From: Pseudomonadota bacterium
GTDB lineage: Bacteria > Pseudomonadota > Alphaproteobacteria > Rhodobacterales > Rhodobacteraceae
Assembly (NCBI GenBank): GCA_021813645.1
Contig: JAKAJW010000345.1
Span: 1 to 6,520, forward strand
Direction of reading: 5' to 3'
Length of the DNA stretch: 6,520 nucleotides
Below, one piece after another: positions 1 to 5,346 of this stretch. Made by a program: the position numbers and the translations under genes. The stretch's first letter is position 1. Every line of letters starts with the position of its first letter. The notes under the pieces were generated by a model that did not search any database, was not told where the DNA came from, and saw only the letters and a list, made by a program, of their open reading frames with translations.

Positions 1-1073
1 AGGGGCGGCAGTTGCCGCTCGCCGCGCCGGTCGGCGAGCGCGGCGATCAGGGATCGAATGTCTGCGGGGGTCTGGACGAAGGAAAAGCCGATCAGATCGG
101 CGTGTTCGGCGGCAAAGTCGAGCGCGCGCAGGTCAGCCTCGGTGAGGGCCGGGATGTCGACGTCGACGCCGGGCAGGTTGACCCCTTTCTCCGGCTTGAG
201 ACGGGCGCCCTTGGCCGCAGCCACCGTCACTTCCAGTTCCGCCCGGCCGACGCCAAGCGCGACGACCCGGGCGCCGATCTTGCCGTCGTCGATCCAGACC
301 CGGGCGCCGGGGCTGAGCTGCGCGATCATCTCGGGGTGGGACAGCGTCGCGGTCGGAATTGTGTCCGGCGCGCCAAACTGGCTCGCGAGCACGAAGCGAT
401 CGCCGCGGTAGAGGCGAACCTTCTTGTCGGTGTCGAGCGCCAGGATGCGCACCTTGGGTCCGGCAAGGTCCATGGCGATCTTGACGCTGCGGCCTTCCGG
501 CGTGACGGCGCGGGCATTCGCGATCATGGCCGCCCAGGCGTCCGGACCGTCGTGGGCGCTGTTGATCCGCAGCACGTCGGCGCCGGCGGCGAGGATCCGG
601 GCGACCAGGGCCGGGTCGGTCGCCGCCTCGGATGGCAGCGTGGCCATGATGCGGGAGCGCGGGCCGGTTGCGCGCGGGCCGAACAACTCGCGACTGCGGT
701 GCGCCAGCCGGCTGGCGCCCTGGGTGAGGGCGTCCGGCGCGGGGAAGGGCTCTGCCGGCAGGCCGGCGATTGCCGCGAGCGCGGCCGAGACCGCATCGAG
801 CGAGGCCGCGACATGCGCTTCGCAGCGGCCGAGCGAGGACAGGCCGAGCGGCACCAGCGCATCCTGCAGGTCGCGCAGATCGTCGCGGCGAAGGGCGAGA
901 TAGCGGGCGAGGTTTTCCGCCGAGGGCAGGAAGCCGGGACGATGCAGCGCGGGTTGCCAGGTGGAGAGACTATGCCGTGCCTCGGCGGCCACGTCGCGCC
1001 GGATCTGGCGCAGCCGCTCATGTAGGGTGCGGGCGGTCGCGCTTGCGTCGATGCTCTCGCCGGGATTGTCCAT
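1..1073 (-). CDS. Pyruvate kinase-like protein with N-terminal extension (partial, 3' end outside window)
   Basis: This frame is open from an ATG at 1073 to the left edge (357 codons). Residues from about 139 on match the pyruvate kinase barrel and B domain: RIMATLPSEA (141-150) and VLRINSAHD (167-175) correspond to the family's KIVCTLGPAS and ARLNFSHG; MDLAGPKVR (201-209) to the DTKGPEIR loop; WIDDGKIGARV (260-270) to the B-domain IDDG; KGVNLPGVDVDIPALTE (296-312) and IGFSFVQ (328-334) to KGVNLPG and the SFVR strand. The catalytic lysine region and the C-terminal domain lie beyond the edge. The first ~138 residues are an extension absent from ordinary pyruvate kinases, with a predicted-helical stretch around SAENLARYLALRRDDLRDLQ (51-70). 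I recall longer pyruvate kinase-like proteins (roughly 600 residues) of this kind in proteobacteria. A GGAGG Shine-Dalgarno (1080-1084) six bases upstream fixes the start. Fold assignment is firm. Whether it makes pyruvate from PEP is inferred, and several motifs deviate (AHD for SHG, DLAGPK for DTKGPE). Confidence 0.88.
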   Translation of the reverse strand, partial: MDNPGESIDASATARTLHERLRQIRRDVAAEARHSLSTWQPALHRPGFLPSAENLARYLALRRDDLRDLQDALVPLGLSSLGRCEAHVAASLDAVSAALAAIAGLPAEPFPAPDALTQGASRLAHRSRELFGPRATGPRSRIMATLPSEAATDPALVARILAAGADVLRINSAHDGPDAWAAMIANARAVTPEGRSVKIAMDLAGPKVRILALDTDKKVRLYRGDRFVLASQFGAPDTIPTATLSHPEMIAQLSPGARVWIDDGKIGARVVALGVGRAELEVTVAAAKGARLKPEKGVNLPGVDVDIPALTEADLRALDFAAEHADLIGFSFVQTPADIRSLIAALADRRGERQLPP

Positions 1074-1099
1074 CGCCTGCCTCCGTCCCACGCGGGGCG

Positions 1100-1105
1100 A
1101 TTATA
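1100..1105 (-). promoter_or_regulatory. Candidate -10 box for the pyruvate kinase-like gene
   Basis: A perfect TATAAT reads on the minus strand, giving an expected start of transcription near 1093 and a leader of about 20 bases ending in GGAGG and the ATG. No good -35 is found at 16-18 bases (CACGCC, ACACGC or GACACG). A promoter here would let this gene be expressed separately from the polyamine operon ending at 1156. In such GC-rich DNA a consensus -10 at this place is notable, but the missing -35 keeps this tentative. Confidence 0.4.
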
Positions 1106-1155
1106 GGGCGATTGTGACGGAGGCGTGTCGGTTCTTCTCGGCGCGTTGTCGCAGA

Positions 1156-2394
1156 CTAGATGTTGAGCGGACGGTCGCCGGCGGCATCGCGCAGCCGGGT
1201 CGCGAGGCCAAGCTGGTCCAGGGTCTTCAGGAACGGCTTGGGGGGCAGTTCCTCGACGTTCTTCATCGCGCCCGCGTCCCAACTGCCATCGGCGATCAGC
1301 AGCGCGGCGGCCACCGCCGGCACACCGGCGGTATAGCTGATGCCCTGGCTGCCGACCTCGGCAAAGGCATCGGCATGATCGGCGACGTTGTAGATGAAGA
1401 GTTCCGCCGGCTTGCCGTCCTTCTCGCCCTTCACCAGATCGCCGATGCAGGTCTTTCCGGTATAATCGGGCGCCAGCGAGGCCGGGTCGGGCAGGCAGGC
1501 CTTCACCACCTTCAGGGGCACGACTTCCAGCCCTTCGGCCGTCTTCACCGGTTTCTCGGAGAGCAGGCCGAGGTTCTTCAATACGGTAAAGACTTGGATG
1601 TAGCGATCGCCGAAGCCCATCCAGAAGCGGATGGAGGGCACCTTCAGGGTCTGGCTCAGCGAATGGATCTCGTCATGGCCGGTCAGATAGGCCTTCTGCT
1701 TGCCGACCACCGGCAAATCCCATTCCTGGCCGACCTCGAACATCTGGTTGGAGACCCATTTTCCGCCCTGCCAGGACCAGACTTGGCCGGTGAATTCGCG
1801 GAAGTTGATCTCGGGGTCGAAATTGGTCGCGAACCAGCGCCCATGCGAGCCGGCGTTTATGTCGATGATGTCGATCTCGTCGATACGGTCGAAGTAGTCG
1901 TCGGCCGCCAACCGGGCATAGGCGTTCACCACGCCGGGATCGAAACCCGCGCCGAGGATGGCGGTGACGCCGGCCTTTGCGCAAGCCGCGCGTTTCTTCC
2001 ATTCGTAGTTGGCATACCACGGCGGGCTTTCGCAGATCTTCGCCGGGTCTTCGTGGATGGCAGTGTCGACATAGGCCGCGCCGGTTTCGATGCAGGCGTC
2101 GAGGACGGTCATGTTGACGAAGGCCGAGCCGAGGTTCAGTACGATCTGGGCCCCGGTCTTGCGGATCAGTTCGGCCACCGCGCCGCTGTCCATCGCGTCG
2201 ACGGCATGGGCCTGAAACAGGCCGGGCACCTTCATCGCCCGCTTGGCCTCGACGCTGTCGATCACTGCCTGGCATTTCGCCAGGGTCCGCGAGGCGATGT
2301 GCAGATCGCCCAGCCGATCGTTGTTCTGCGCGCATTTGTGCGCCACGACCTGGGCCACGCCACCGGCGCCGATGATGAGCACGTTGCGTTTCAT
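1156..2394 (-). CDS. Carboxynorspermidine/carboxyspermidine dehydrogenase (saccharopine dehydrogenase family)
   Basis: This gene encodes 412 residues, the usual length of the family. The enzyme condenses L-aspartate 4-semialdehyde with a diamine (putrescine or 1,3-diaminopropane) and reduces the imine with NADPH to carboxyspermidine or carboxynorspermidine, in the cytoplasm. The N-terminus is a Rossmann fold: VLIIGAGGVAQVVAHKCAQN (5-24) with the GxGGV loop, and ASR (34-36) at the end of the second strand suits NADPH. Further family landmarks are IVLNLGSAFVN (84-94), AAYVDTAIHEDP (106-117), ILGAGFDPGVVNAYA (146-160), DINAGSHG (178-185) and SYTAGVPAVAAALL (353-366). The frame extends upstream, but the ATG at 2394 has a strong GGAAAGGAGG Shine-Dalgarno (2401-2410) six bases away and starts right at the first Rossmann strand. 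It lies 19 bases after nspC, whose product consumes its product, so the two form one operon. Lysine saccharopine dehydrogenases are relatives, but the nspC neighbour and the sequence favour the polyamine role. The preferred diamine cannot be read from sequence. Confidence 0.92.
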   Translation of the reverse strand: MKRNVLIIGAGGVAQVVAHKCAQNNDRLGDLHIASRTLAKCQAVIDSVEAKRAMKVPGLFQAHAVDAMDSGAVAELIRKTGAQIVLNLGSAFVNMTVLDACIETGAAYVDTAIHEDPAKICESPPWYANYEWKKRAACAKAGVTAILGAGFDPGVVNAYARLAADDYFDRIDEIDIIDINAGSHGRWFATNFDPEINFREFTGQVWSWQGGKWVSNQMFEVGQEWDLPVVGKQKAYLTGHDEIHSLSQTLKVPSIRFWMGFGDRYIQVFTVLKNLGLLSEKPVKTAEGLEVVPLKVVKACLPDPASLAPDYTGKTCIGDLVKGEKDGKPAELFIYNVADHADAFAEVGSQGISYTAGVPAVAAALLIADGSWDAGAMKNVEELPPKPFLKTLDQLGLATRLRDAAGDRPLNI

Positions 2395-2400
2395 CCTGTG

Positions 2401-2410
2401 CCTCCTTTCC
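2401..2410 (-). promoter_or_regulatory. Ribosome binding site setting the dehydrogenase start
   Basis: The minus strand reads GGAAAGGAGG six bases before the ATG at 2394. It is the strongest Shine-Dalgarno in the window and lies in the 19-base gap after the nspC stop codon. It rules out the 33-codon upstream extension of the frame, which would run into nspC. Confidence 0.85.
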
Positions 2411-2413
2411 GCA

Positions 2414-3511
2414 TCAGCCGAGGCTGGCGCGGTAGTCCTCGTAACCGAAATCGCGGGCGAGCGTGACGGAACCGTCGAGCTCGCGGATCGCAATGGCGGG
2501 CATCTTCACTCCGTTGAACCAGTTCTTCTTGACCATCGTGTAACCGGCCGCGTCGAGGATCGAGAGCCGGTCGCCGACCTGCAGCGGTTCGGCGAAGCGG
2601 AATTCGCCGAAGATATCGCCGGCCAGGCAGGATTTGCCGCAGATCATGAAGTTGTGCGGGCCGGCGTTCGGGGCGAGCTTCGCGGGCTGCCGGTAGATCA
2701 GCAGGTCGAGCATATGCGCCTCAATCGAGCTGTCGACGATCGCCAGGCGCTTTTCGTTCTCCAGCACGTCGAGCACGGTGACTTCCAGCGTCGCCGTATT
2801 GGTGATCGCGGCCTCGCCAGGCTCCAGGTAGACTTGGACGTCGAAGCGCTCGGCGAAGGCCTTGAGACGCGCGGCCAGTGCCTCCACCGGATAGTCTTTG
2901 CCGGTGAAATGGATGCCGCCGCCGAGGCTGACCCAAGCGACCCTCTCCAACAGGGCGCCGAACTCCGCTTCGATCCGGGTGAGCTGATCGTCGAAGAGGG
3001 CGAAGTCTGCGTTCTCGCAGTTGTAGTGGATCATGAAGCCGGAGATGCGGTCGATCACGTCCATGATCTTCGCCGGGTCCCATTCGCCGAGCCGCGAGAA
3101 CGGCCGGGCCGGGTCGGCGAGGTCGAAGCCCGAGGTGGAGAAGCGCGGGTTCAGCCGCAGGCCGCAGGCAATGCCAGCCGCGGCCGCGCCGAAACGCTCG
3201 AGCTGAGAGATCGAGTTGAAGATGATCTTGTCGGCGTAGGAGACTGCCTCGGCGATCTCGTGCGCTGCCCAGGCGACCGAATAGGCATGGGTTTCGCCGC
3301 CGAATTTCTCGCGGCCGAGCCGCAGCTCGAAAAGCGACGAGGAGGTGGTCCCAGCCATGTGCTGGCGCATCGTGTCGAACACCGGCCAGGTCGCGAAGCA
3401 TTTCAGCGCCAAGAGCGCCTTGGCCCCCGACAGGGCCTGCAACCGGTCGATGACCTCCATGTTGCGCAAGAGCGCGGCACGGTCGATCAGGTAATAGGGC
3501 GTCTGAAGCAT
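2414..3511 (-). CDS. nspC: Carboxynorspermidine/carboxyspermidine decarboxylase (PLP, alanine racemase-fold III)
   Basis: This gene encodes 365 residues, close to the ~377 of the Vibrio enzyme. It removes the carboxyl group from carboxynorspermidine or carboxyspermidine to give norspermidine or spermidine, using PLP. LLALKCFATWPVF (33-45) carries the PLP-binding lysine K37. THAYSVAWAAHEI (74-86) and ADKIIFNS (93-100) follow. GFMIHYNCEN (158-167) and SLGGGIHFTGKDYP (195-208) form the ligand and phosphate-binding region. YLEPGEA (228-234) is the EPGE motif. CGKSCLAGD (291-299) is the decarboxylase signature, whose Cys295 and Asp299 should reach across the dimer interface. AAGYTMVKKNWFNG (321-334) closes the site. 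An in-frame ATG 17 codons upstream (3562) would add a proline-rich leader unlike the family and overlap the probable promoter. The ATG at 3511 begins the conserved PYYLID strand and has a GGGGGA element eight bases upstream. This is the first gene of the operon with the dehydrogenase. All expected catalytic residues are present. Confidence 0.93.
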   Translation of the reverse strand: MLQTPYYLIDRAALLRNMEVIDRLQALSGAKALLALKCFATWPVFDTMRQHMAGTTSSSLFELRLGREKFGGETHAYSVAWAAHEIAEAVSYADKIIFNSISQLERFGAAAAGIACGLRLNPRFSTSGFDLADPARPFSRLGEWDPAKIMDVIDRISGFMIHYNCENADFALFDDQLTRIEAEFGALLERVAWVSLGGGIHFTGKDYPVEALAARLKAFAERFDVQVYLEPGEAAITNTATLEVTVLDVLENEKRLAIVDSSIEAHMLDLLIYRQPAKLAPNAGPHNFMICGKSCLAGDIFGEFRFAEPLQVGDRLSILDAAGYTMVKKNWFNGVKMPAIAIRELDGSVTLARDFGYEDYRASLG

Positions 3512-3549
3512 CGGCGAATCCCCCGGTGCCTGGGCTGGGTGAGGGGGGG

Positions 3550-3578
3550 CGTATAGGGGCATCGCCCCTGCGGCGCAA
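3550..3578 (-). promoter_or_regulatory. Candidate nspC promoter with inverted repeat in the spacer
   Basis: On the minus strand TTGCGC (3578-3573) and TATACG (3555-3550) are separated by exactly 17 bases, as expected for a sigma-70 type promoter. Transcription would start near 3543, about 30 bases before the nspC ATG. The spacer together with the first -10 base holds a 6+6 inverted repeat, AGGGGC-GAT-GCCCCT on the minus strand (3569-3555), where a repressor could act. Matches to the -35 and -10 consensus are moderate, so this is a prediction from spacing and position. Confidence 0.35.
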
Positions 3579-3580
3579 GC

Positions 3581-3682
3581 CTAACGCCGGTCTTGGCCCC
3601 TGTCGGCAAAGGGTGAGATGTCGCAGACGTAGTCGATGTGGATCACCCGTCGAGACATGCCGCCGTCGAGGATCAGCAACTG
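3581..3682 (-). pseudogene. Short coding-like remnant, possible degraded gene fragment
   Basis: Between two in-frame stops (TGA at 3685-3683, TAG at 3583-3581) lie 33 codons with strong G/C third-position preference. They read QLLILDGGMSRRVIHIDYV and then CDISPFADRGQDRR. An internal ATG at 3658 could start a 25-residue peptide but has no Shine-Dalgarno. The LLILDGGM string recalls the N-terminal strand of homocysteine S-methyltransferases (LDGGMG), but the rest does not obviously continue that family. This is too short to assign. It may be a decayed gene end left by rearrangement, or chance in GC-rich DNA. Confidence 0.2.
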
Positions 3683-3736
3683 TCAGGCCATGAAGCCTGC
3701 GTTAAGGCCCATTGAGGGTCGTCCAACTGCGGCCAG

Positions 3737-4441
3737 TCAGATCATGCGGATCGCGTCGCGGTCCACGGCCAGCATATAGCCGCGCCGGGCGATGTTCTTC
3801 ACCAAGAGCTCCGAGACGATCTGATTGCCGAGCGTGTCGCGCAACCGCTTGATGCGGGTGGCGCCGGCCGCCTCTTCGCAATCTGTCGCCGATTTGCCAG
3901 AGATCACCGATTCGAGCTCGGCGCCCGACAGCACCTCGTCGTCCATCCGCGCTTCGGCGAGCGCCGACAGGGTCTCGATCGCGGCCTCGGTCAGCTTGAA
4001 TTCCAGATTGTTGATATAGACGGTGTTCTCCGCCCGGCTGATCAGCAGCGAGGAGACCTGGATGCCCACCGCCTGAATCGCCGAGATCCGCCGGTTCTGG
4101 GCGATGATCGTCACCAGGAAGACCAGCGCGGCGATCAGCAGCGCGGTGGAGAACAGGAGCAGCACGAAGATCACCATCCGGTAGGACGTTAGCACGTCCG
4201 AGAAGGCGGTGCCCGACTGGGCGAGGATTTCCAGCAATTTAATGTCGGAACTGGTGGTCAATGCGTTGTTCTGGGCGAAGATCTGCTCGACCCGCGCGTT
4301 GAAGGCATTGGCATCGGGCAGGTTCAGGAACAGGAAGACCGCCGCCGCCGAAAGGATGCCGACGATCGCCAGGATGCCGAAGGTCACCACGCGGTTGCCC
4401 GCGCGCAGCCTGTCAGTAACGGAGGTAATAGGCCCCGGCAT
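3737..4441 (-). CDS. Membrane-anchored winged-helix (OmpR C-terminal type) regulator, family not recognised
   Basis: The product has 234 residues. Two hydrophobic helices are visible, about 19-40 (VTFGILAIVGILSAAAVFLF and flanks) and 88-114, bracketing a loop of about 47 residues (41-87) that should be periplasmic. The segment after helix 2 starts QNRR, so by the positive-inside rule both ends are cytoplasmic. Residues ~140-225 have the layout of an OmpR/PhoB DNA-binding domain: VYINNLEFKLTEAAIETLSAL (141-161; the FxLT strand and first helix), LSGAELESVISG (171-182; second helix), ATRIKRLRDTLG (194-205; recognition helix, matching the family's IRRLRKKLG), and LVKNIARRGYML (213-224; the wing, matching VRGRGYRL). 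No receiver domain is present. It probably binds DNA from the membrane in response to an envelope signal. The domain order (membrane then wing) is the reverse of ToxR. The ATG lies inside the last 29 bases of the upstream gene, behind GGAAGG, so translation is probably coupled. DNA-binding and signalling are inferred. Confidence 0.85.
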   Translation of the reverse strand: MPGPITSVTDRLRAGNRVVTFGILAIVGILSAAAVFLFLNLPDANAFNARVEQIFAQNNALTTSSDIKLLEILAQSGTAFSDVLTSYRMVIFVLLLFSTALLIAALVFLVTIIAQNRRISAIQAVGIQVSSLLISRAENTVYINNLEFKLTEAAIETLSALAEARMDDEVLSGAELESVISGKSATDCEEAAGATRIKRLRDTLGNQIVSELLVKNIARRGYMLAVDRDAIRMI

Positions 4442-4724
4442 TCGCCTTCCTCTGCGCCAGCCCCTCGGGTCCGAAGATGGACAGGACCGTCAGCAAGGTC
4501 CAGCCCCCCTTGGCGATGCGTTCGGCGACAATCGGCCGGGCCGCCGCAGGCGAGGCACAGGCCCCGCCCGCCAGCGCGATCACCCCGTAGCTGAGGCGCA
4601 GCGGACTGTCCTGCTTGGCCTTGTAATCGGCGTAGCAATCGGCCTGAGCCGGCGCTGCGGCGGCCAAGGCAAGCGCGAGCAGCGGCGCGGCGAGGGCAAG
4701 ACGTGTGAGGCGTGAGCGGGTCAT
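4413..4724 (-). CDS. Small exported protein of unknown function, partner of the downstream regulator
   Basis: The product has 103 residues. An N-terminal signal peptide is clear: basic MTRSRLTR, a hydrophobic Leu/Ala core, and an APAQA site giving cleavage after residue 28 before DCYADYKAKQ. The mature ~75 residues hold two cysteines (C30 and C56) that could form a disulfide in the periplasm, a GWTLLTVLSIF segment (74-84), and end RKANAGAYYLRY. I do not recognise a named family, though the pattern feels like a conserved alphaproteobacterial hypothetical protein. The ATG at 4724 has only a weak ribosome site; an upstream ATG at 4735 is out of frame. The gene overlaps the start of the membrane winged-helix gene by 29 bases, suggesting joint expression and perhaps a shared function such as sensing or stabilising the regulator. 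That function is inference from context only. Confidence 0.78.
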   Translation of the reverse strand: MTRSRLTRLALAAPLLALALAAAAPAQADCYADYKAKQDSPLRLSYGVIALAGGACASPAAARPIVAERIAKGGWTLLTVLSIFGPEGLAQRKANAGAYYLRY

Positions 4725-4895
4725 GGCCGGAGCATGGCCAAGTGCCGGCTGTAATTCAATAACTAGCGGCGGCCGCCGGCCTTGTTATCGCATAACAAGC
4801 CGCCGTTATTGCTCTGCGGCGGGGGGAGGGGGCATCTCGAGGTCAAGCGGCACGCAAGCCTGCGGCCGCAGCAACGAAACGAAAGGATGACCGAG
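4725..4895. promoter_or_regulatory. Divergent intergenic control region
   Basis: This 171-base gap must hold the promoters of the minus-strand exported-protein/regulator pair and of the plus-strand small genes. Its notable contents are an AT-rich stretch (4751-4766), a 12-base GC palindrome (4767-4778), a perfect 8+8 inverted repeat (4781-4799), a G-rich run (4816-4833) and a second 12-base GC palindrome (4860-4871). Weak plus-strand hexamers TTGTTA (4782-4787) and TTATTG (4806-4811) are 18 bases apart. The minus strand offers ATAACA and TAGTTA 17 bases apart (4788-4783 and 4765-4760). None of these is close enough to consensus to be called firmly. Confidence 0.45.
4781..4799. promoter_or_regulatory. 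Perfect inverted repeat, candidate operator
   Basis: CTTGTTAT-CGC-ATAACAAG is a perfect 8+8 inverted repeat with a 3-base spacer, AT-rich within GC-rich surroundings and centred at 4790 in the divergent intergenic region. Its size and symmetry fit a site for a dimeric regulator. A natural candidate is the winged-helix protein encoded by the minus-strand pair, acting on its own operon and on the divergent small genes, but nothing in the sequence proves this. As RNA it would also form a hairpin, but it has no T-tract and lies before genes rather than after them, so an operator is favoured. Confidence 0.5.
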
Positions 4896-5222
4896 ATGAC
4901 CATTGGCAAGAAAGTGACCATGAGCCTCGCCGCGGCCGCCCTCGCGCTGACCAGCTTCGCCGCCGCCCCCGCGCAAGCGAGCGACCGCGCCGCGATCGAA
5001 CTGCTGGCGGGCGCCGCCGCGGTCGCGATCATCGCGGGTGCGGCCAACGCCCATCCCCACCGCACCGTGGTGGTCACCCGCGATGTGTACCCGACGCGCT
5101 GGGAGCACGGCCCGCGTCGCTGGGCCTGGGAGCATCGGCACGAGCGCCGCTGGAGCTGGGACCAAGGCCGTGACCGGCACTGGCCGGGTGAACGTGGGCG
5201 CGCCTACGGCTTTGGCCACTGA
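4896..5222 (+). CDS. Small exported Trp/Arg-rich protein, unknown function
   Basis: The product has 108 residues from the ATG at 4896. MTIGKKVTMSLAAAALALTS (1-20) followed by FAAAPAQA is a typical signal peptide with cleavage after AQA (28). Next comes a Gly/Ala-rich hydrophobic stretch, ELLAGAAAVAIIAGAA (35-50), that could insert in or pack against a membrane. The tail (53-108) is rich in Arg, His and Trp, with six tryptophans and the repeated pattern RRWAWEH / RRWSWDQ (74-90). Three starts were considered. A TTG at 4782 would put a long non-signal leader in front of the signal peptide. The ATG at 4887 directly abuts the AAGG element. The ATG at 4896 has AAGGA at a normal 8-base distance and begins the signal peptide. 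No family is recognised. It resembles the next gene in layout and may be an envelope-associated paralogue. Confidence 0.72.
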   Translation: MTIGKKVTMSLAAAALALTSFAAAPAQASDRAAIELLAGAAAVAIIAGAANAHPHRTVVVTRDVYPTRWEHGPRRWAWEHRHERRWSWDQGRDRHWPGERGRAYGFGH

Positions 5223-5241
5223 CCGGCCAGAGCCGGCCGAT

Positions 5242-5276
5242 CGGCCCGGCGAAATCGGCAGAAGCCCGCCGGGTCG
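5242..5276 (+). terminator. GC-rich hairpin after the first small exported-protein gene
   Basis: CCCGGCG (5245-5251) pairs with CGCCGGG (5267-5273). The stem extends outward through a G-T wobble and two further pairs to 5242/5276. An inner GGC-AGAA-GCC hairpin (5257-5266) stacks above a five-base bulge. It starts 20 bases after the stop codon. There is no T-tract, so it may act as an attenuating or mRNA-stabilising structure rather than a classical terminator. A 12-base palindrome GGCCGATCGGCC (5235-5246) overlaps its left side. Confidence 0.4.
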
Positions 5277-5346
5277 CCGGACTTCGCGCAGCCTTGCGTT
5301 GCAATTTCACCGTGGAGCAGCATTTGCTCCGCATCAGGACAAAGAG

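Noticed and set aside
12..1025. Plus-strand frame of 337 codons
   Set aside because: It is antisense to the pyruvate kinase-like gene. Its translation is low-complexity Arg/Gly/Ala without family motifs, typical of shadows in high-GC DNA.
961..2466. Plus-strand frame of 501 codons
   Set aside because: It spans several genes on the opposite strand, including the whole dehydrogenase with its intact Rossmann motifs. No recognisable domain is present in the forward translation.
2243..3556. Plus-strand frame of 437 codons
   Set aside because: It is antisense to nspC, which has all catalytic motifs. The forward product is rich in Val/Asp/Arg/Gly repeats with no motif.
3512..3562. 17-codon N-terminal extension of nspC
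   Set aside because: It is proline-rich, unlike family N-termini, and lies over the probable promoter and transcription start. The ATG at 3511 begins the conserved strand.
3555..3569. Inverted repeat considered as a terminator for the regulator gene
   Set aside because: It is about 170 bases downstream of that gene's stop with no T-tract, and sits between plausible -35 and -10 boxes, so a regulatory role fits better.
4209..4715. Plus-strand frame of 168 codons
   Set aside because: It is antisense to the exported protein and regulator genes. It has no ribosome site or domain.
4782..4895. Upstream extension of the Trp/Arg-rich gene from a TTG
   Set aside because: It would place 38 residues before a clear signal peptide and run through the inverted repeat. 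The ATG at 4896 has a well-spaced AAGGA.
4891..5222. RRWxW and Arg/His repeats considered as a nucleic-acid-binding domain
   Set aside because: The signal peptide directs the protein out of the cytoplasm, and no known DNA- or RNA-binding fold is visible.
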